From the NCBI GenBank assembly GCA_016946835.1, contig JACVTC010000003.1, positions 1,117,501 to 1,137,500 of the forward strand: a stretch of 20,000 bases of DNA, in the 5' to 3' direction. Numbering within the stretch: position 1 is the first letter of the stretch; each line of letters begins with the position of its first letter. Shown here in pieces: positions 1 through 11,090 of this stretch. The notes beneath the pieces were generated by a model, which was not told the origin of the DNA, ran no database searches, and was given only the letters and a program-made list of their open reading frames with translations. The position numbers and the translations under genes are program-made. This DNA is from Neocallimastix lanati (nom. inval.). Lineage: Eukaryota; Neocallimastigomycota; Neocallimastigomycetes; Neocallimastigales; Neocallimastigaceae.

Positions 1-262
1 AATAATAATAAATATTAAATTACAAAGAATATAACATGAATGAATGTTAAAAATAAATATAATATTAATATAATATTAATATAGTACAATAAATTTGAAT
101 TTTTTTTGTTATGTTCAATAAATGATAAAATGATATATTTATATACTAATAATAAAATATTACATACTAAATATAAAAACATAATAATAAAAGAAATAAA
201 TAAAATATTAATAATAAGGAATAGTATTTTAAATAAATTGTATTTATAATTTTTTTTTTGCC

Positions 263-311
<49 letters not shown>

Positions 312-354
312 ATGTCTATTTTATGATATATTTTGTTGTTTAGATTATGTCATT
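1..354. other. 3' flank of the chitin synthase gene, no gene seen
   Basis: AT-rich sequence downstream of the minus-strand chitin synthase stop codon. It presumably contains that gene's 3' UTR and polyadenylation region. It includes an uninterrupted run of 45 T at 266-310 (45 A in the sense of the gene) starting 45 bases beyond the stop. No open frame of useful length is seen on either strand. Confidence 0.6.
266..310. repeat. homopolymer tract, T45
   Basis: An uninterrupted run of 45 T follows a short GC-containing word (gccagc). It lies just 3' of the chitin synthase coding region. The length may be limited or altered by assembly. Confidence 0.9.
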
Positions 355-3300
355 TTATTCGTTATTGTTGTAATATGAAGATCTACGATTATCTAATGTT
401 ATATTATTAAATGAACTAAAACGTTTTGTGTTTGTAGCTGTACTAAGTTGAGATGGCTGTGTTTCATTATAGAATGTAGAATAATTTCCCATATCTCCTT
501 CATTCTTTTCGGTGGTTTGTAAAAAGAATTCATTAGCAAGTATTTCTGCTCTTCGAATTTTTTCCCATTCTTCCCAAGTTTTCATAATAATACCACTACT
601 ATCAAATTCACCATCTGATTCGTGATTTCCTTTACTATCTGGTTTTTCTCCTTCCACTAAACGAGTTTGACCCCAACTAAAATCATCAAAATGCCAAAAA
701 GAATATACTGGAAATATAAAATTCCATACTGGAAGAGCTAAAAGATAAACAAACATCCATAAAATATACTTCATTTCTCGGGAAGTTAAGGCAATAAGAA
801 TGGCAGGTAATCCCATAATTAATACCATAAGTAAAAATGCCATTACATTTTTAGAACTAGAAAATATTAGGCTTCCTATAAGATAATAGGTGAAAAATAC
901 AGCTGCTGGTAATACCACTGTTCCTATCAATTCCATAAAAACTACAAATTGCATAGATATACAAAAAGTACCACAGAGATCATTAACAAGAACTAATTCT
1001 AAAAGGTTATGAACAGTACTATTAATCCAACGACGTCTTTGAGAAAGAAGAACTTTAAATTCTGCAGGAACAACAGTTTGACAAGTGGCCTGTGGTACAA
1101 ATACCATCTTTCTTTTAGGAAATTCTCTCAACATCAAAGTAGAAAGATAACGATCTTCTCCTAAAAGTAATAAATTTTTTTTATGAAGAGTATCTACTTT
1201 ATTTTCAGAATATTGTTCCACAATTTCTGGATTGGCAAGAATAGGAACCCAATAACCGTGAGAACCCTTTCTTGATTTAATTCGATACATACAGAAACAT
1301 CCAGGAAGACAGGTTACACCACCAAAGACAGATTCAAAAGCTTTAGACAAATGATGAGAAATATAATATTCAAATACTTGAATCATGCTAACCCAGCTCT
1401 CAGTTTTATTGGCAATTTGAGTTTCACCACAAAGACCCATAATTTTAGGATCCTCAATAAGGCATGCTACTAAATGAGACAAGGAATCTCTATCAACAAT
1501 GGTATCAGCATCAATCATCATTATGCTTTCATAGACATCGGCATATACTCCAGTTAATTCATGAATTTTAGTGAAAAGATCAAAATCAAATTCGGTCATA
1601 CGATCATTAAACATCACGCGACTTAAAAATCCTAAAAGAAGAATTTGTGAATCTCTTTTACCACGATTTCCTGGTTTAGGAGCTTTATTTGGTCCCAAAC
1701 GTTCACTTTCAGTACCACATTTAACAATACCAATCATCGGAATTTTACTTCCAAGGGTGGTTAACGCATTGCGATACCATCCTGCATATATTTTAGCCAT
1801 ATTATGTCTCTTTTTACCTTCAGCAATGGCTACATAACTTTTTGGCTCAGGTTCATCATCATGATAATTACTACCATCCCCAGGATCAATCATATCTATC
1901 ACAATATCTGGTGTTAATTTATCATTTCCCTCTCCTTTAACTAATCCATCACATATAACAACAATTAATTTAAGAGAATCGGGATAATTAGTTTCAGATA
2001 AGGAATCTAATGAATTTGCAATACCATCATGACCTTCAGAATAACAAGTTACCAAAAGAATTGTATGAAGTAAATCTTTAATTGTAGAACTTGATGTTAA
2101 AGGTCCACCAGAGGAAACGTTTTCTTCGGGTTCCATGACAGATGTACCACTCGTTAAAAGACCTACCGTTGACATTCTTTTATCATTCATAAGAGTAGGA
2201 GCAAGACTTAATCTTTTACTAGCAGGTGAATTAACGTCAGAGGGAGAAATCTCATCATCTAATATACCAACATTTGGTAATGTTGGTTCTGGTAATTCAT
2301 TCTTATGATTGTCATTTAATGGTGTAGAATCCCCTAACATTGGTGAGGAATGAACTTGAGTATTTTTAAAAATAGTATCTAAAGAAGGAGTACTCACAGT
2401 GGAAAAAATACTTTTTCTTTTATTATTATTTCCAATATTAGGACTTTGAGAACTGACTAAAGGAGATAATGGATCCCAACTACTAATACTATTTCTTTTA
2501 GGTTTTGTTAATTCAGCTAATGAACTGGGTGAAGAAATACCATTACTTTTAAATGGATTTGGATAATTTGGTAAGGAAAAATTACTATTACTTTTAATAA
2601 TGCTATTTCTGGAACCTTCTCCTGGCATAGGAATGGAAAAACGACTAGTCATACTTTTTCTATTTTGCTGTTTATTATTAACAGCTTTTTTGTCTTCATT
2701 ATTATCTTCAAAGTTTAAATTAAATATTTGACCAGTACTATTTCTACGACTTTTTTCATCAAATATATTAATACTTGCTCTTTTTGAAGTATTATTATTT
2801 ACTAATGAAGAAATGGAAAGACTATCTCTTAATACATGTCTCCTACTATCATAACCTTTAGATAAAGACTCCTGAAACTGATTCATTCTTTTTTCTTCTT
2901 CAGCTATTTTTCGAATGTAACCAAAGCGATCACCCATTTTCCATTTTAAAAACCAGTTAAAAACAAGTGCCATACAGAATTTAATAAAAATAACGCCAAT
3001 AACAAATACAAAAGTTAACACTAAAAAAATATTGCTAATAATACAGCCAGCTGTACTTTTTCCAATGGTTCCCACATTATAGAGTTCATTCATACATTTA
3101 ATAGAATCTTTAAATTTTTTATTTTTACTCATTGTGTAAGATATGTCTTTTCCTGCTTTGTCTCTAATAGCATCCGTAAATTTATTACCAAACTTACTGA
3201 TACCATTGGCAATATAATCGGTAATATCCAAAACATTACCATTATATACAACTAATTTTCTATTCTTTACTTCATTTAATCTTTTTAAATCATCCCAATT

Positions 3301-4653
3301 GTAATAAACAACACCTAACTTTCTAGCGGATATCTCTGGATTATTAAGAAGATCATTCATTCCATAGCAAGTTTTATCTTCTCTATGCTCCTTAATCAAA
3401 GATGTTTCAATAGTTTTCGATTGACAACTGTTAATACTATAATTATATCTTAACACTTTTTGACATGGACTCTTTGGATCAATTTCTAAAAAGTATTGAC
3501 CCATATCATGATCTTTTGAGGCACTAATAACACTATGGAGTCTTTTAGTTTCATTAAAATTTTTAATATAGATATCATAAGCAACACCATGAACAGAAAA
3601 TACAGTATCCGAATAATGAACCTTTGCAGTTTTATTGTTACATAAAAGATCATTAATACCAAAAGTGAAAAATCCTGAAATAAAACAAAAAATTAAAACT
3701 ATTGTGCAAAGAGTAACTTTTTCTCTCCATGCTTGTTGAACCCCTGGATCAGTTTTATGACATCTTTCTAAAAATACATTTGGAATATAGCATGTACATG
3801 CATTAGAGGCCATGTTCCACCATATGTTTTTAAGTGATTCCTTTTTAATTAATGTACTATTATCTTCTTCTGATCTTCCAAAATCAGGATCAATGGCATT
3901 CTTTTTAACAAATATATTACTTTGTCTTTTTAATTTTTCTTCCTCTGTCATGAATTTTATATTTGGAATGGTTTCATTGTTTTTACTGGAGTTATCGAAA
4001 TCATTAAAACTAGAATAATTGAAGGCATCATCATTATTAGAATTATTATTATATTCACTATTATTATTATTACTTTTATTGTAATTATCACTATTATAAT
4101 TATTATTCATGTCTGATGAATATGGATAAATTGGATAGGGTTCATCATTATCTTCAAAACTATTTTCTAATATTACATAATTTGGATTTTCAATAGCATA
4201 ATTCATATACTTATTTCTTCTTCTTGAACGTTCCGGTCTAATAAGGGAACGTTTTCTTCTAATTCCATTTGAATTACTTCTGGACGTATGACCTTCTTCT
4301 ACTGTACGGTCATCAATGGAGTAGCTAATTCTTTTATTTTTTGAATGTTTCTTTTTTTTATCATTATTATGATTTCTATTTGATGGAGGAGTAATATAGG
4401 CATTATCAGGATAGCCATTTTGATAATAATCATTGCGTTGATAGCATGTACTAATATCACCATTATCTGGATAATTAAAATTTTGATTTGGATTTTGATA
4501 TGAATATGGATTTGTGTTTAATTTCCTATTTTCATTAATATTATTATTTAAATCAGATATATGTTCATCTTGTGGAGTAGTTATAGGAATTGATAAAGAA
4601 TCAACAATTAATCCTGATGCTTGATTATCATCATTATTATAATTATCATCTTA

Positions 4654-4722
<69 letters not shown>

Positions 4723-5391
4723 GTATATTAATAAATATAATATTTAATAATATTTATTATAAATAATATATTTAATATAATTTTATTGTAAATAATAAAT
4801 TTAATAAATAATGAATTTAATTTTTTTTAATAATATAATATGAATTATTAAATTTAAAAAAATTTACCGTAATTATCATATTTATACTGGTTATTATTTT
4901 GAAAAATTTCATTATTATTATTTTTATTATCGTAATACTGATTATTTGTATATTTATTTAGAGATGGGTGGTTATTATTGTTGCTATTACTGATATTGTT
5001 ATAGTTTTCATAATTATTAGTATTATTATAGTTTTCAAAATTATTATACTGATTGTTGTAATCATCATAATAATCATTATTTGCCAGACTTTCCGAAGGT
5101 ATATAATTATTTTGATTTTCTTGATTCATATTATAATTAAATTGATAATTATCTCCATTATCATTGGAATTTAAGTCTGGTATTTCTTCATAATTAGTTG
5201 AAGGGTATGGTAATTTAATTTGTGGAATACTATCAAAATAAGGTGAGGTTATATATAGGCTTGTTTTTCTGTTTTTCTTTTTATTTATTAATGGTTTTGC
5301 AGAATCTAATGATGCAGGTGAAGCACAACCTTGATATAAAGAATTAATATCCATGCTATTTTTTCTTTTATTAATCAATATGTCATCAAAA

Positions 5392-5437
<46 letters not shown>

Positions 5438-6271
5438 AATCGGGAATTACTAATGAAGAGCATTTATTATTTAAAGAAGGCATATTTTCATTATTAAAGC
5501 TTGATATTACATGGGGTGAATATGATCTATTTCTATGTTTTTTACGACTTTCTTTAACATTATTTCTTTGGGAATCTAATGAATGTCGACGAAAATTATG
5601 AGAATTTGGATTATCAGACCAACGATATTGAGGTCTTGATGGACGTTCATCTGGTAAATAATTATCATTACTTAAAATATTATTATTATCATAATAAAAA
5701 TCTATAATATAAAATAAAATATATATATATATTATTTTTATTATATTTATATTATTAATAAAAATTATTATAAATATTTATATAATATTTTATTATTTTC
5801 ATTTTATATAATTATTAATTAAAATTTACCATCTTCAGTTTTTATGGGTATATCAGAATATGGATAATAATTTGATGAAATAAATGAAAAGTCACCATCT
5901 TCATATTGCTCTAAATAGTTATTATAGTTATTAATGTTATTTTTATTATTATTGTTATTATTGTTATTATTGTTGTTATTATTAAAGGCTTCATGGTTAT
6001 TTAAATATTGATATTCATTATTTGATAAGTAAAACTCTTCATTATCAAAATTCATATTTGAGTGATTATTTGATATGTATGCTTTGTTATTTCTTTTTGG
6101 TCTGTTAGATTTTGAAGATTGGTTATGAGAAGTTAAATACGATTCATGATTTTTTCTATTTTGTCTGTTTGTTTTATCATTAAAAGTTTTATTAAGTAAA
6201 ATATTCATTTCCTTAGAAAGTTCATCGGCCATTGACTTTCTTTTATTTTTATGATGAGGTACAGAGGACAT
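355..6271 (-). CDS. chitin synthase, division 2 (class IV / Chs3-like), Asn-rich N-terminal extension, three exons
   Basis: Membrane glycosyltransferase that polymerises UDP-GlcNAc into chitin. Model: exons 6271-5830, 5701-4868, 4649-355 (1856 aa). Introns 5829-5702 and 4867-4650 both begin GTAAAT and end AG, both in phase 1, and both junctions rebuild a GAT codon. The start is bounded by an in-frame TAA two codons upstream. Residues 1-573 are Asn/Ser/Asp-rich and unrecognised. Then come a membrane segment (about 735-755), a cytochrome-b5-like region (about 875-930), a second membrane segment (about 960-993) and a basic/Ser-rich linker. The GT2 catalytic core follows: TCYSEG (about 1287), DADT (about 1469), LPGCFCMYR, LGEDRY (about 1588) and QRRRW (1629-1633). 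After that come several membrane helices and WGQTR. All hallmark chitin synthase motifs are intact. There is no myosin motor, which argues against class V/VII. The family call is very secure; the class is by resemblance to yeast Chs3. Starting at Met 4206 would drop an open, correctly spliced upstream frame. Confidence 0.93.
4650..4867 (-). other. intron 2 of the chitin synthase gene
   Basis: 218-bp GT-AG intron. The donor GTAAAT follows TACG, and the acceptor TATAAG precedes ATGATAAT. The split codon is G|AT (Asp). The 3' part is an AAT tandem repeat running almost to the acceptor, with no pyrimidine tract. Unspliced reading hits a stop codon shortly after the donor. Confidence 0.85.
4655..4722. 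repeat. ATT/AAT microsatellite inside intron 2
   Basis: About 22 uninterrupted ATT units on the plus strand (AAT in the sense of the chitin synthase gene). They fill the last third of the intron and end about five bases before the acceptor. Confidence 0.9.
5396..5437. repeat. coding AAT repeat giving a run of 14 Asn
   Basis: Tandem ATT on the plus strand lies inside exon 2 of the chitin synthase gene and encodes 14 consecutive asparagines. A shorter, impure Asn run lies in exon 1 near 5940-5985, where AAC codons interrupt the AAT series. Confidence 0.9.
5702..5829 (-). other. intron 1 of the chitin synthase gene
   Basis: 128-bp GT-AG intron with donor GTAAATTT after GATG and acceptor ATTATAG before ATTTTTAT. 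The split codon is G|AT (Asp), phase 1. Correct phase on both sides, plus continuation of the same Asn/basic/Ser composition, supports joining exons 1 and 2. Confidence 0.8.
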
Positions 6272-7532
6272 ATTTTATTTATTTATTTATATTATTATAT
6301 TATATTATATATTTGAAATTATAATAATACAATTATTTTTGTTTTTTGTATTTATATATATTTTTAACTTTTAAAAATTTTCAAACTATAATTGTTATTC
6401 TTTCATAACTAAACATAAAATTATTACAGTAATTTTTATTTAAAAAAATATTTACAATAATTAATTTTTCTTATATTTTTACGAAAAATAAAAAAATAAA
6501 GGCACAAGAAAGAAAATAAAAATTGAAATAAAAAATAATAAAAATAAATATATATTGTGCAAAATTAATTAATTAATTAATTTAACAAAAAAAAAAAATA
6601 AATAAAAAAAAAAAATAAAAGAAAAAGAAAAAAAAAAATAATTTATTAATTAAATTTTTAATCAAAAAAATTTTTTTTTAAAATTAAAATAATATAAATT
6701 TATATTTTTTAAAATAAAATATTTTTCATACATCAAAATAAAATAATACTGTATATTTACAAAATTTCTTATTATGTTATATACTAATTAATTTAAGTAT
6801 GATAATAATTCAATAAATTATTAAATTGCCATATTTATTGGATTATTTTATATTCATTTGATTATTATTATATATTATCATAATGATTGCTTTATTACTT
6901 TCTATGTAATTTATATAATATATACAATAATTCTATTTTCTTTATAGTATAATAATAATAATAATTCTTTTAATAATTGGGTTAATATTATTTATAACTA
7001 CTCATGAAATAATTTAGTATATCTTTTTCAAAATAAATCCAATATTAATTACTATTAAAATTAATAAAAATTTAAAGTTTAATATAATTTGAAAAAATAT
7101 TAGTGTAACATATTAAAAAAAATTCATTCTATAGTAAAATAATTAATTTTTAATAATAAATTATTAATATAAAAAATTTTATTAAAAAAAAATAAATTAA
7201 ATACAATAAATTTTATAATATATTTATTTAATTATATATTTAAATATAACATAGATTTTTGTAAAATTTAGCATTAATTTATTTGAGCAAATGTAACATC
7301 ATTTAATGAGTTTAAATGATTTAGATTATTTATAAATTATATGATTATATAATTTAATTAAACTTTTACTTTCATAAAAAAATAAAATTAAATAATTAAT
7401 TAAAAATAATTTAATGAACAGACTTATATTTCTAATAAAATTTGTTTTATTGACTAGTATGTTACATTAAAACTTTTAAAAAAAATAAGAATTATAAAAA
7501 AAAAAAAAGGTTTAAATAGTTATAAAATTTGT

Positions 7533-7573
7533 GAAATGTAAGATAGAGACATGTTGTTACATTTCTCTATCTT
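7533..7573. repeat. nested inverted repeat with two alternative hairpins
   Basis: AAGATAGAGA (7540-7549) is the exact reverse complement of TCTCTATCTT (7564-7573). GAAATGTAA (7533-7541) is the exact reverse complement of TTACATTTC (7558-7566). The two pairings overlap, so the strand can fold one way or the other but not both. The arms contain G/C words that are rare in this spacer. Function unknown. Confidence 0.7.
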
Positions 7574-8958
7574 TAAAAAGTTTATAAAAGAATTAATTAT
7601 ATATTATAACAAATAAAAAAGAAAATTTTGTAAATAAAAGTTACACTTGAACAAAACATATAGAAAAACAATAACAAAAAGTTATGGAAGGCCTCTGTAT
7701 AATAATTATTTATTCATTTTCTGCTTTATATATTAAATATTTTTAAAAAAATTCTATTTATATGTAAATATAATATAATTTTTTTTTTTTTTTTGAATTA
7801 TTCATATATAAATTATTTATTTATTTATTAGATAAATATGCTAGTGGAATTATTAAATTATTAAATATATTTAATTTTATCTTTATATACTTTTATATAC
7901 TCGTATGTTTAGTTATTAGTAGCTGACTTTTTTAAAGAAAAAATTATTATAAAAAAGGATATATTAAAAAATTATATATATATATATAAGTTATAAAAAC
8001 GTGGGTTTCTATTTATTTATCTATTTATTTATTTATTTTAATAAAAAATTTTAATATTACATTTAAATTGTTCATATCTTTCATTTCCTTTTTTCTCTTA
8101 ACATAAAAAAAATTAAATTAAATGGTATATTATTAATAATAATTTATTATATTAAAATTGAATATTTTATTTCATATATCTGGAAAAATAAAAATAGTAA
8201 AATAATTTATTAAAATATAATCATTAATATAAATATATTATTCTTTTAATACATTACAACAAAATATCACAATTATTATATTTACATATTTCCTATATAA
8301 AATAATAAAAATAATTATTATATAACGAATGCTAATGAAGCAATAATATTATTTACATTATCACTCATATTATCATAATTTAATTATTGTTATTTATAAT
8401 ATTATAATTTATATTATTATTATTTATATTATTATTATTATTATTATTATTTAAGTTATTATTTACAAACACAGTTTTAATATAATTTATTATTTCTTAT
8501 TATATTTATTCTATACAATAATAAAATAACTGATTATCAATTAAAAAAATATATCATAGTAAATATGATATACGTCATTCTATAAATAATAATTTATTGA
8601 AAAAAATTTACGTATTATTAATAGAATTTATATTTATAAACCCTTTTTGATTATATATAAATTTAATAAATGAAATATTTGAAATTATTTATATTCTAAT
8701 AAAAAACAAAATTTTTATTTCTTTATCATAGTAATTAAATATTCATTCTTTAATAAATTAAAAATTTTTAATTATAATATTATTTAATTTTATATTAACC
8801 TAAATAACGTCATATCATCTATAAATATTTTATATTTTTATATAATTATTTAATATTTAAAAATTTAAAAAATAAAAATAAAAATCACATAATACATACT
8901 TTTTTCATTTTTATAAAAAATTACATTTTTATATAATATCATTTAGACATTTAATTGT

Positions 8959-8962
<4 letters not shown>

Positions 8963-9012
<50 letters not shown>
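8963..9012. repeat. homopolymer tract, A50
   Basis: Uninterrupted run of 50 A in gene-free DNA. It could be a retroposed poly(A) tail or simple slippage expansion; no retrocopy is recognisable beside it. Confidence 0.9.
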
Positions 9013-9014
<2 letters not shown>

Positions 9015-9357
9015 TTAATTATATTTTTTAAAAAATAATAAGAAAAAGAAGAATAACTAAATTATAATATTTAATTAAAATATTAATTTTTAAAATTTTT
9101 TTTATATATTTTTTAAAACTTCTATTATAATTAAATATTATTATTTATTATTACTAATATTATTAAAATTTTCTTTACTACTTTAATATATCAAATTTAA
9201 TTAAATATATAATTAAATGATGTTTAATATATAAATTAAAAGAAGATTTTTAATTATTGGTACAAAATGATATAAATTATGTATATATATATTATTTTTT
9301 TTTTTTTTTTTTTTTTATGAAAAGAAGAGTAAAATAAATAAATTATTTTTTTTTTGA

Positions 9358-9400
9358 AAAATCTTCAGATTAAAAGTCTAACGCCTTATCCGATTAGCAT
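9358..9400 (-). pseudogene. tRNA-like fragment (Arg-like body, anticodon-loop TTT)
   Basis: The minus strand reads a D-arm-like GCTAATCGGATAAGGC. A five-base-pair anticodon stem TTAGA/TCTGA follows, around the seven-base loop CTTTTAA, and then GAAGATT. The loop places TTT at anticodon positions 34-36, which reads Lys. The body otherwise resembles eukaryotic tRNA-Arg(TCT), with compensatory-looking stem changes. What follows is A/T-only sequence without a credible T-arm, and the acceptor strands do not pair convincingly. It is therefore called a truncated tRNA-derived sequence rather than a working tRNA gene. A tRNA scan would settle it. Confidence 0.4.
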
Positions 9401-10092
<692 letters not shown>

Positions 10093-10800
10093 ATAAAATT
10101 TGATCTGATTCAAACTCAAGTGACCATCTCATACGCACAATTGCTGGATGTTTGTCCTAAGATCAGGGCGGAACTAAAAAACTTAAAATTGGATAAAAAT
10201 AACCCCAAAGCAGGTCTAGTGCATAGAGGAAGAATTGCTACTTCAAAATATAAAATGCTAGAGGTACCTTCTAAAGAGTACTTCGATAAATTACAAAAAA
10301 AAAAAAAAAAAAAAACTGGAACCAATTGGTATTACTTACTACTCTATATTCAAGTGCTCTCTGGCACTGACTCCACTCCTGGACTCATTTATAAATTCCC
10401 CATTACTATTGGTTCTTACATTTTAAGAACTAGTCGATAGGGAAATTTTTCACTTTGATACTATTACATGTTACGAGATTATTGTAGAGAATAGCTTATT
10501 TACTAATCTAATAAATCTAGAAGTATGTAAAATGAATTCCAATATTGGAACTTCAAAAATAAAGAAAATATTCAAAGAAATTCAAGAAAAGTATAAGGTC
10601 TGGGAAGTAATTGAAATTTGGAGGAGTTGGATAGAAGTGATGAGGAATCTCTTTAGGCTATAAGGACTTCAAAAAGTGAGAAAATAGGATTCTTAAGTTT
10701 CGTGTTGTTATATGGTAAGTGTGATCGACAACCCTTAGAACTCCTGGTAAATACTGATTGGGCTGACCCACATAACTCTCGTGTCAAATAAAGTGATCGC
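10093..10800 (+). pseudogene. gag C-terminus / retropepsin-like remnant
   Basis: A frame open to 10440 encodes about 106 residues from 10120. It includes ISYAQLLDVCPKIRAEL, the type of segment seen between Gag and protease in fungal Ty3/gypsy elements. An A run near 10297-10315 gives an artificial-looking Lys tract, a likely slippage site. Immediately past the stop, another frame reads LVD where a retropepsin LVDTG would be expected. A second candidate at about 10723-10786 reads RQPLELLVNT followed by a decayed DTG-A-like stretch. Either could be the old protease active site; neither is functional. No zinc knuckle is seen. The assignment to gag/protease is by resemblance only. Confidence 0.5.
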
Positions 10801-10870
10801 AATTTATTTTTAAATCATCTGAATTAACTTTACAATATTCATTCAATAAAATATATTAATTATTTCTCGG

Positions 10871-11090
10871 GGTCATGCTGCCATGACATAAATAATTAAT
10901 AAAAATTCAATTTTAAACAATTATAAAATTATTAATTAGAAATCAGTTGCAATTTTAAAATCAGAAATCTTCCTTATATATTTCTTATATGAGGAGTTAA
11001 AGCAATTCTGAGTACATTTTCTGAAAGTACTCTGAATATACTATATAAAGGTATTTAAATCATATTCCTAACTTGAATATTAAAGGAGTA
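10871..11090 (+). repeat. LTR-like segment with palindromic end and TATA box
   Basis: GTCATG (10872-10877) and CATGAC (10882-10887) form a perfect short palindrome around CTGC. Short palindromes of this type are common at Ty3/gypsy LTR termini. About 130 bp downstream is a second inverted repeat with 10-base arms and one mismatch (11006-11015 with 11027-11036). It is followed by TATATAAAG at 11042-11050, which fits a U3 promoter. The right boundary is a guess, no second copy is present in the window, and minus orientation cannot be excluded (the complement starts TGTCATGG). Confidence 0.4.

Larger units (their letters stand above)
6272..9342. other. long AT-rich spacer upstream of the chitin synthase gene, no gene seen
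   Basis: About 3 kb of very AT-rich DNA with stops in all frames. The first few hundred bases presumably hold the chitin synthase promoter and 5' UTR (minus strand), but no element can be singled out against the background. Contents recorded separately are an inverted-repeat pair near 7290/7459, a nested hairpin at 7533-7573 and an A50 run at 8963-9012. No RNA gene or intact coding region was recognised. Confidence 0.5.

Noticed and set aside
1571-1837. Plus-strand open frame of 88 codons
   Set aside because: Lies antisense to the conserved catalytic part of the chitin synthase; it resembles no known protein and is a shadow frame.
3812-4018. Plus-strand open frame of 68 codons
   Set aside because: Antisense shadow within the chitin synthase coding region.
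4968-5601. Two plus-strand frames rich in Ile or Leu
   Set aside because: They are the complement of Asn-rich AAT repeats in chitin synthase exon 2; the hydrophobic composition is an artefact of the repeat.
4207-6271. Separate small Asn-rich genes at 4854-5483 and 5819-6271
   Set aside because: Both end at GTAAAT donors in phase with downstream acceptors, and stops occur only inside the introns. They are exons of the chitin synthase gene.
9358-9400. Primer binding site of an LTR retrotransposon
   Set aside because: The match covers the D-arm and anticodon arm rather than a tRNA 3' end, is too long for a PBS, and has no LTR directly upstream.
10116-10325. Minus-strand frame opposite the gag/protease debris
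   Set aside because: Composition and content are explained by the complement of the plus-strand retroelement remnant.
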